NCBI GenBank assembly: GCA_027081065.1
Contig: JALWLW010000047.1
Location: 1-19,320 of the forward strand
Length of the DNA: 19,320 bases
DNA from: Campylobacteraceae bacterium
Lineage (GTDB): Bacteria; Campylobacterota; Campylobacteria; Campylobacterales; Sulfurovaceae
Direction: 5' to 3'
The position numbers were made by a program, and so were the translations under genes. Below, piece after piece: positions 15,808 to 19,320 of this stretch (its first letter is position 1; each line of letters begins with the position of its first letter). The notes beneath the pieces were generated by a model. That model saw nothing but the letters and a program-made list of their open reading frames with translations. It had not been told where the DNA came from and did no database searches.

Positions 15808-16115
15808 GTTATACTAAAAAATCGTTACTATTTATTAATTTATATTTCTCTAGCAAGAGAAGTAGAACAACTCTTACTAAAGAAGAGTTCCACAGACAAT
15901 AAAAAGAGAAAGAAAAAATCAAGAAGATTAAAAATTAATAAATAATATCATCACCATAATTATCTAATATAACTATATTTTAATAAACCTCATAGTTCAT
16001 TAGTAGCTTATCGAAAAGTAGATATAATAATGAAATTTATATAAAATAAATATTACATAATGACATATTTTTTACACACTAAAAATAATGCTATATCACT
16101 TATTTAGGAATAAAG
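15808..16115. other. AT-rich spacer without a recognisable gene
   Basis: Between the parvulin remnant and the restriction-modification gene no convincing gene was found. Two small perfect hairpins lie next to each other: TTCTCT-AGCA-AGAGAA (15846-15861) and AACTCTT with AAGAGTT around a 7-base loop (15869-15889). A 13-base inverted repeat of A and T only (15829-15841 and 15932-15944) encloses them. One plus-strand frame is open from about 15802 to about 15946, reading LAREVEQLLLKKSS near its middle, but it has no start codon and may be debris. The right end holds the promoter candidate of the next gene. Confidence 0.5.
16071..16097 (+). promoter_or_regulatory. Candidate promoter of the restriction-modification gene
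   Basis: TTTACA (16071-16076) and TATATC (16092-16097, preceded by TGC) are separated by 15 bases, shorter than the best spacing. A start near 16104 would leave a very short leader in which AGGA (16106-16109) is 6 bases from the ATG. The assignment is tentative. Confidence 0.3.
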
Positions 16116-18401
16116 ATGCAAAATGAATCAATAGAAAGAGATGTTGAAACATTAATAGACTTACAATTAAAAAAATTAGGTTGGGAAGAAAATCCAAAAA
16201 GTAAAAATCGTAATATTTGGAAACAACAACCAAAAACTAAAAGTGAGAAACAAGCATTAGTAGGCTTAAAGCCCGACTACATACTCTATAAAACTAACAG
16301 TAACATACCTCTTATAGTCATTGAAGCAAAAAGACCAAACAAAAACTTATATGGTGCATTAATTCAAGGAGCAGATTACGCTAAAAAGATACAAGCTCCT
16401 ATTGTTATTGCGACTAATGGTTTTCTTATTAAAGCAATACACACTAAAACTGGTAATACTTTAGTTTTAAATAATGAAGAAGTAGATTCATTTTTTGATG
16501 AAAATATTGCATTAAAATTTATTGAAAATGACAATATAACAACTATTAGCAAGAGAATTATTAACTCAAGAGCAGAATTAATTAAAATATTTAAAGATGC
16601 AAATAATATATTACGAAAAGAAGGCTTATTAGCTGGGCATGAACGTTTTAGTATCTTTTCAAATATTTTATTTTTAAAATTAATGAGTGAAATTCAAGAG
16701 ATAAAAGAACAAAATAGTGAAGAGAATATTATTCCAAAAGAGTATCGATGGGATTTTTTCAAGAAAAAATCAGGGAATGAACTTTTAAGTTACATTAACG
16801 ATACTGTCTTAAAAAAGTTTGATGAATACTATAAAAGTGCCAATGACTCTATCTTTGATGAATTAAAAATAAAAAATGCTTCCACCCTAAAAAGTATTAT
16901 TAACCAATTAGACCAACTTGAATTAGTCAATATTGAATCTGATATTAAAGGGGATGCCTTTGAATACTTTTTAAGAACATATAACTCTGGTGAAAAAGAT
17001 TTAGGTGAGTATTATACCCCTAGGCATATTGTAAAATTTTTAGTCAAATTATTAAATCCAAAATTTGGAGAAAGAGTATATGACCCTTTTTGTGGTACTG
17101 GGGGTATGCTTATCGAGTCATTTAAACATCTATATAAAACAGCCCCCAACAATAAATTATCTCTTAACTTTTTAAAACAAAATAGTCTATTTGGAAGAGA
17201 GATATCAACAACTGCTAAAATTGCTAAAATGAATATGATTTTAATTGGTGATGGACATAATAATATAAAAAGAGTAGATTCACTTGCGAATCCAGAAAGT
17301 AACCAATATGATGTCATCATTACAAATATGCCATTTTCACAAACAACTGAATTTGGCAACTTATATGATATACCAACATCTGATGCTAATAGTATATGTA
17401 TTCAATATTGTCTAAAAGCCATAGATGCTACCTCTGAAAATGGAAGAATTGGCATTATTGTTCCTGAAAAAGTTTTATTTGATAAAAGCTATAAAATACT
17501 AAGAGAGAAAATATATAAGAGTTGTAAAATAGAAAATATTATTTCTCTGCCAAGTGGGACATTTGAACCTTATACCAATGTACAAACAAGCATCATACAT
17601 TTAACAAAAGTTAAACAAAATATACAAAATGAGTTTGTTAATTTTTATTTTGTAAAAAATGATGGTTTTTCCTTAGATAAAAATAGAAAAAAAATTCTTG
17701 GTAAAGATAATGACTTAGATATTTTTTTTACTGAATCTAGTAATAAAAAATCCCTTAGCATACCCATAGAAAAAATCAAAAAAAATAGTTATATACTGCA
17801 AGGTAAAAAATATATACCACCAAAAGAGTTAGCAGAGATAACTTTTAATACCAGTAATTTAATTAAGTTAAGTACCATACTATCTAAACCAATTAATAAA
17901 AAAGTAATAGTAGAACCATCAAATGAGTATCAACTTTTAGGCGTAAAAAGTTATGCAATGGGACTCAAAAATAAGCCTAAGAAAGGATATGAATTAAGTA
18001 AAAGTATGAATCATTACCATGCTCAAGAAGACCATCTTTGTTGGTGTAAAGTAGATACTAAAAATGGTGCATTTGGTGTAATTACAAAAGATTTCAAAGA
18101 GAGTATTATAACCAATAATTTTGCTATGTTAAAAATAGATAAATCAAAAGTTGAACCATATTTTTTAGAAATATTATTACGAAATCCAAAAGTACAAGAG
18201 TATTTTGATAACTATATTAGTGGTAGTACCAACAGAAAGTATGTAAAAGTTGATGAATTATTAAATTTTTATATTCCAAACTACTCTTTAGAAGAACAAA
18301 AAAGAGTTGTCAAAGATGTACTAAAACATGAAAAGAAAATTAAAGAACTTCAATCTAAAATACAAGTAAATATTGATAATATAACCTATACAAACTTATA
18401 A
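16116..18401 (+). CDS. Single-chain restriction-modification protein (HsdR_N-like nuclease, HsdM-like methylase, one HsdS half)
   Basis: A 761-residue protein that appears to hold DNA cutting, adenine methylation and target recognition in one chain, like type IIG enzymes built from type I parts. Domains in order: (1) about 1-130, a type I HsdR_N-like PD-(D/E)xK nuclease with D54 (LKPDYILY), E70 and K72 (VIEAKRP) and Q84 (IQGADYA); (2) about 150-290, the helical HsdM N-terminal bundle; (3) about 295-545, an N6-adenine methylase with GEYYTPR (297-303), motif I DPFCGTGG (323-330) and motif IV NMPF (404-407, in place of NPPF); (4) about 578-725, one HsdS-type recognition domain, followed by a helical heptad-like tail (726-757). 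No helicase/translocase motor is present. AGGA lies 6 bases before the ATG. No separate hsdR or hsdS is in the window. The 3' end overlaps dnaG by 16 bases. Base composition is visibly AT-richer than dnaG, which suggests transfer. A lone methylase with a dead nuclease is the alternative, but the nuclease residues look intact. Confidence 0.82.
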   Translation: MQNESIERDVETLIDLQLKKLGWEENPKSKNRNIWKQQPKTKSEKQALVGLKPDYILYKTNSNIPLIVIEAKRPNKNLYGALIQGADYAKKIQAPIVIATNGFLIKAIHTKTGNTLVLNNEEVDSFFDENIALKFIENDNITTISKRIINSRAELIKIFKDANNILRKEGLLAGHERFSIFSNILFLKLMSEIQEIKEQNSEENIIPKEYRWDFFKKKSGNELLSYINDTVLKKFDEYYKSANDSIFDELKIKNASTLKSIINQLDQLELVNIESDIKGDAFEYFLRTYNSGEKDLGEYYTPRHIVKFLVKLLNPKFGERVYDPFCGTGGMLIESFKHLYKTAPNNKLSLNFLKQNSLFGREISTTAKIAKMNMILIGDGHNNIKRVDSLANPESNQYDVIITNMPFSQTTEFGNLYDIPTSDANSICIQYCLKAIDATSENGRIGIIVPEKVLFDKSYKILREKIYKSCKIENIISLPSGTFEPYTNVQTSIIHLTKVKQNIQNEFVNFYFVKNDGFSLDKNRKKILGKDNDLDIFFTESSNKKSLSIPIEKIKKNSYILQGKKYIPPKELAEITFNTSNLIKLSTILSKPINKKVIVEPSNEYQLLGVKSYAMGLKNKPKKGYELSKSMNHYHAQEDHLCWCKVDTKNGAFGVITKDFKESIITNNFAMLKIDKSKVEPYFLEILLRNPKVQEYFDNYISGSTNRKYVKVDELLNFYIPNYSLEEQKRVVKDVLKHEKKIKELQSKIQVNIDNITYTNL

Positions 18402-19320
18402 GTCACCAATTCGCCACGTTGTAAACGTGGCAGAATATCCATTTTAATTTTACGAATTAAAAAACTCTTTTTTTGCAAAGAGATAGCACTATCGGTACTA
18501 ATCTTTTTTAATTCACTAGAGTAATAACGAAAAAGAAAAGAAGCAAGAGAACGAGAAAGCTCCTCTTCATCCATACTCTTAATAGTCTCATCTAACATTA
18601 ACCCTGAAAGTTCTCTGTTTTGCTCACCTTTAATCACAGCTTCAAGTAAAGAGGCATAATTCCCAAACATGGAAGGCTCAATAACATTTGAGACTTTATC
18701 TGTTAAAGCTTTATTTTCAAGTAAAGTTTTAATAATGCTCAACTGCCCTACATCATCACGACTCCCCTCTTTAAAACGTGCTTTTGTATTTTCAAGCTTT
18801 ACACTAGATCCAAAAAGAGCAATGTTAACATCTAATACACTTGAGGCATGTGCCACATAGGCTTCACGAATAATCGGTGATAAAGAGTCTAAATAAACCT
18901 TAACAGCTCCAAAAGCCACCTCTTTTTCTCTTGGATTAGAGAGATCATAAGACTTCGCCATCATCTCAATCACAAAAGGAATAAGTGCTTGACCATGGCG
19001 TAATAAATTAGCCACTTCTTGTACTTGTCCTACTGCAATCATGTCAGCAGGGTCTTGCCCGTCGGGAAATAGTACGACTGACCCATCAAAACCAGAGCCT
19101 GTCAGCATAGTAGCAGCTTTTAAAGCAGCTGCTACTCCTGCTTTGTCTCCATCGTAAGCCAAAATAATGTGAGGTTCACCCTTACGTAAAATGGGTAGAT
19201 GCTCTTCTGTTAATGCTGTACCAAGCGTTGCCACAGCCTCATGGAAACCAGCTTGATGAAACATAATAACATCAAGATAGCCCTCACAAACAATAAGTTT
19301 TTTATTTTTATAAATCGACT
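18386..19320 (-). CDS. dnaG: DNA primase DnaG, C-terminal part (5' end outside the window)
   Basis: Makes RNA primers at the replication fork together with the DnaB helicase. About 310 residues are visible; the zinc-binding and first part of the catalytic domain lie beyond the right edge. The Toprim domain shows the catalytic glutamate in VCEGYLDVIMFHQAGF and the metal-binding aspartates in ILAYDGDKAG, then FPDGQDPADM. After about 170 further residues, a helical C-terminal region ends in GELVTYKFV, in the place of the DnaB-binding domain. The methionine at 19264 is internal, because reading continues upstream through EGYLDV to the window edge, so the gene is annotated as open at its 5' end. 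Its stop lies inside the 3' end of the convergent restriction-modification gene (16-base overlap). Confidence 0.93.
   Translation of the reverse strand, partial: SIYKNKKLIVCEGYLDVIMFHQAGFHEAVATLGTALTEEHLPILRKGEPHIILAYDGDKAGVAAALKAATMLTGSGFDGSVVLFPDGQDPADMIAVGQVQEVANLLRHGQALIPFVIEMMAKSYDLSNPREKEVAFGAVKVYLDSLSPIIREAYVAHASSVLDVNIALFGSSVKLENTKARFKEGSRDDVGQLSIIKTLLENKALTDKVSNVIEPSMFGNYASLLEAVIKGEQNRELSGLMLDETIKSMDEEELSRSLASFLFRYYSSELKKISTDSAISLQKKSFLIRKIKMDILPRLQRGELVTYKFV
18413..18431. repeat. Perfect hairpin in the 3' end of dnaG, just after the restriction-modification gene
   Basis: GCCACGTT-GTA-AACGTGGC is a perfect 8-base stem with a 3-base loop, the most GC-rich hairpin in its surroundings. 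It begins 12 bases after the stop of the restriction-modification gene and lies within the last codons of dnaG (encoding LQRGEL). It could end transcription from the left, with the AT-rich ATTTTAATTTTA tract beginning 8 bases later, but it is not a classic terminator. Confidence 0.5.

Noticed and set aside
15802..15946. Plus-strand open frame reading LAREVEQLLLKKSS and a lysine-rich tail
   Set aside because: It has no start codon or ribosome site. It may be gene debris or chance, so it is only mentioned in the spacer entry.
1..19320. CRISPR array, tRNA, rRNA, insertion sequence or prophage
   Set aside because: No spaced direct repeats, cloverleaf sequence, transposase or phage gene was recognised on either strand by eye.

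Overview
The window looks like chromosomal DNA from a Campylobacterota bacterium (Epsilonproteobacteria, in the style of Sulfurimonas or Sulfurovum). This rests on the AT-rich sequence, the tightly packed and often overlapping genes, strong TATAAT boxes without clear -35 boxes, a histidine kinase with the HQWRQPL H-box frequent in this phylum, and the gene families present. The genus is an inference. No tRNA, rRNA, CRISPR array, transposase or integrase was seen.

Bases 1-7589 form an envelope-glycan region. A Kdo/heptose-kinase-like protein and a family 2 glycosyltransferase are followed by a convergent CDP-glycerol glycerophosphotransferase-like gene. Next come a glycoside-hydrolase-like TIM-barrel protein overlapping an LtaS/OpgB-type phosphoglycerol (or phosphoethanolamine) transferase. 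On the minus strand, hldE and gmhA supply ADP-heptose precursors for the LPS inner core, with yajQ upstream in the same probable operon. Together this reads as LPS-core synthesis with a likely glycerol-phosphate or related phospho-decoration of a surface or periplasmic glycan.

Bases 8200-14800 hold envelope and redox genes. A Tat-exported gluconate-2-dehydrogenase subunit-3-like protein is coupled to a GMC flavoprotein. Convergent to these is a three-gene operon (FecR-domain protein, OmpA-domain protein, CHASE2 histidine kinase) that looks like an envelope-sensing module. A Tat-exported Rieske protein and a divergent DUF3817 membrane gene follow, and the DUF3817 gene overlaps the pgeF-type laccase-domain gene.

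Bases 15569-18401 look like an accessory patch between pgeF and dnaG. It holds a broken parvulin (PpiC-type) gene, about 300 bases of AT-rich spacer, and a single-chain restriction-modification protein. That protein joins an HsdR_N-like nuclease, an HsdM-like adenine methylase and one target-recognition half of HsdS. It ends inside the 3' end of dnaG (primase), which runs off the right edge of the window.

The observations most worth a second look are the self-contained nuclease-methylase-specificity protein, an in-frame pair of inverted palindromes inside the TIM-barrel gene, the parvulin remnant, and active-site substitutions in the GMC and TIM-barrel proteins. All product calls come from reading motifs by eye. 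No database search was possible.
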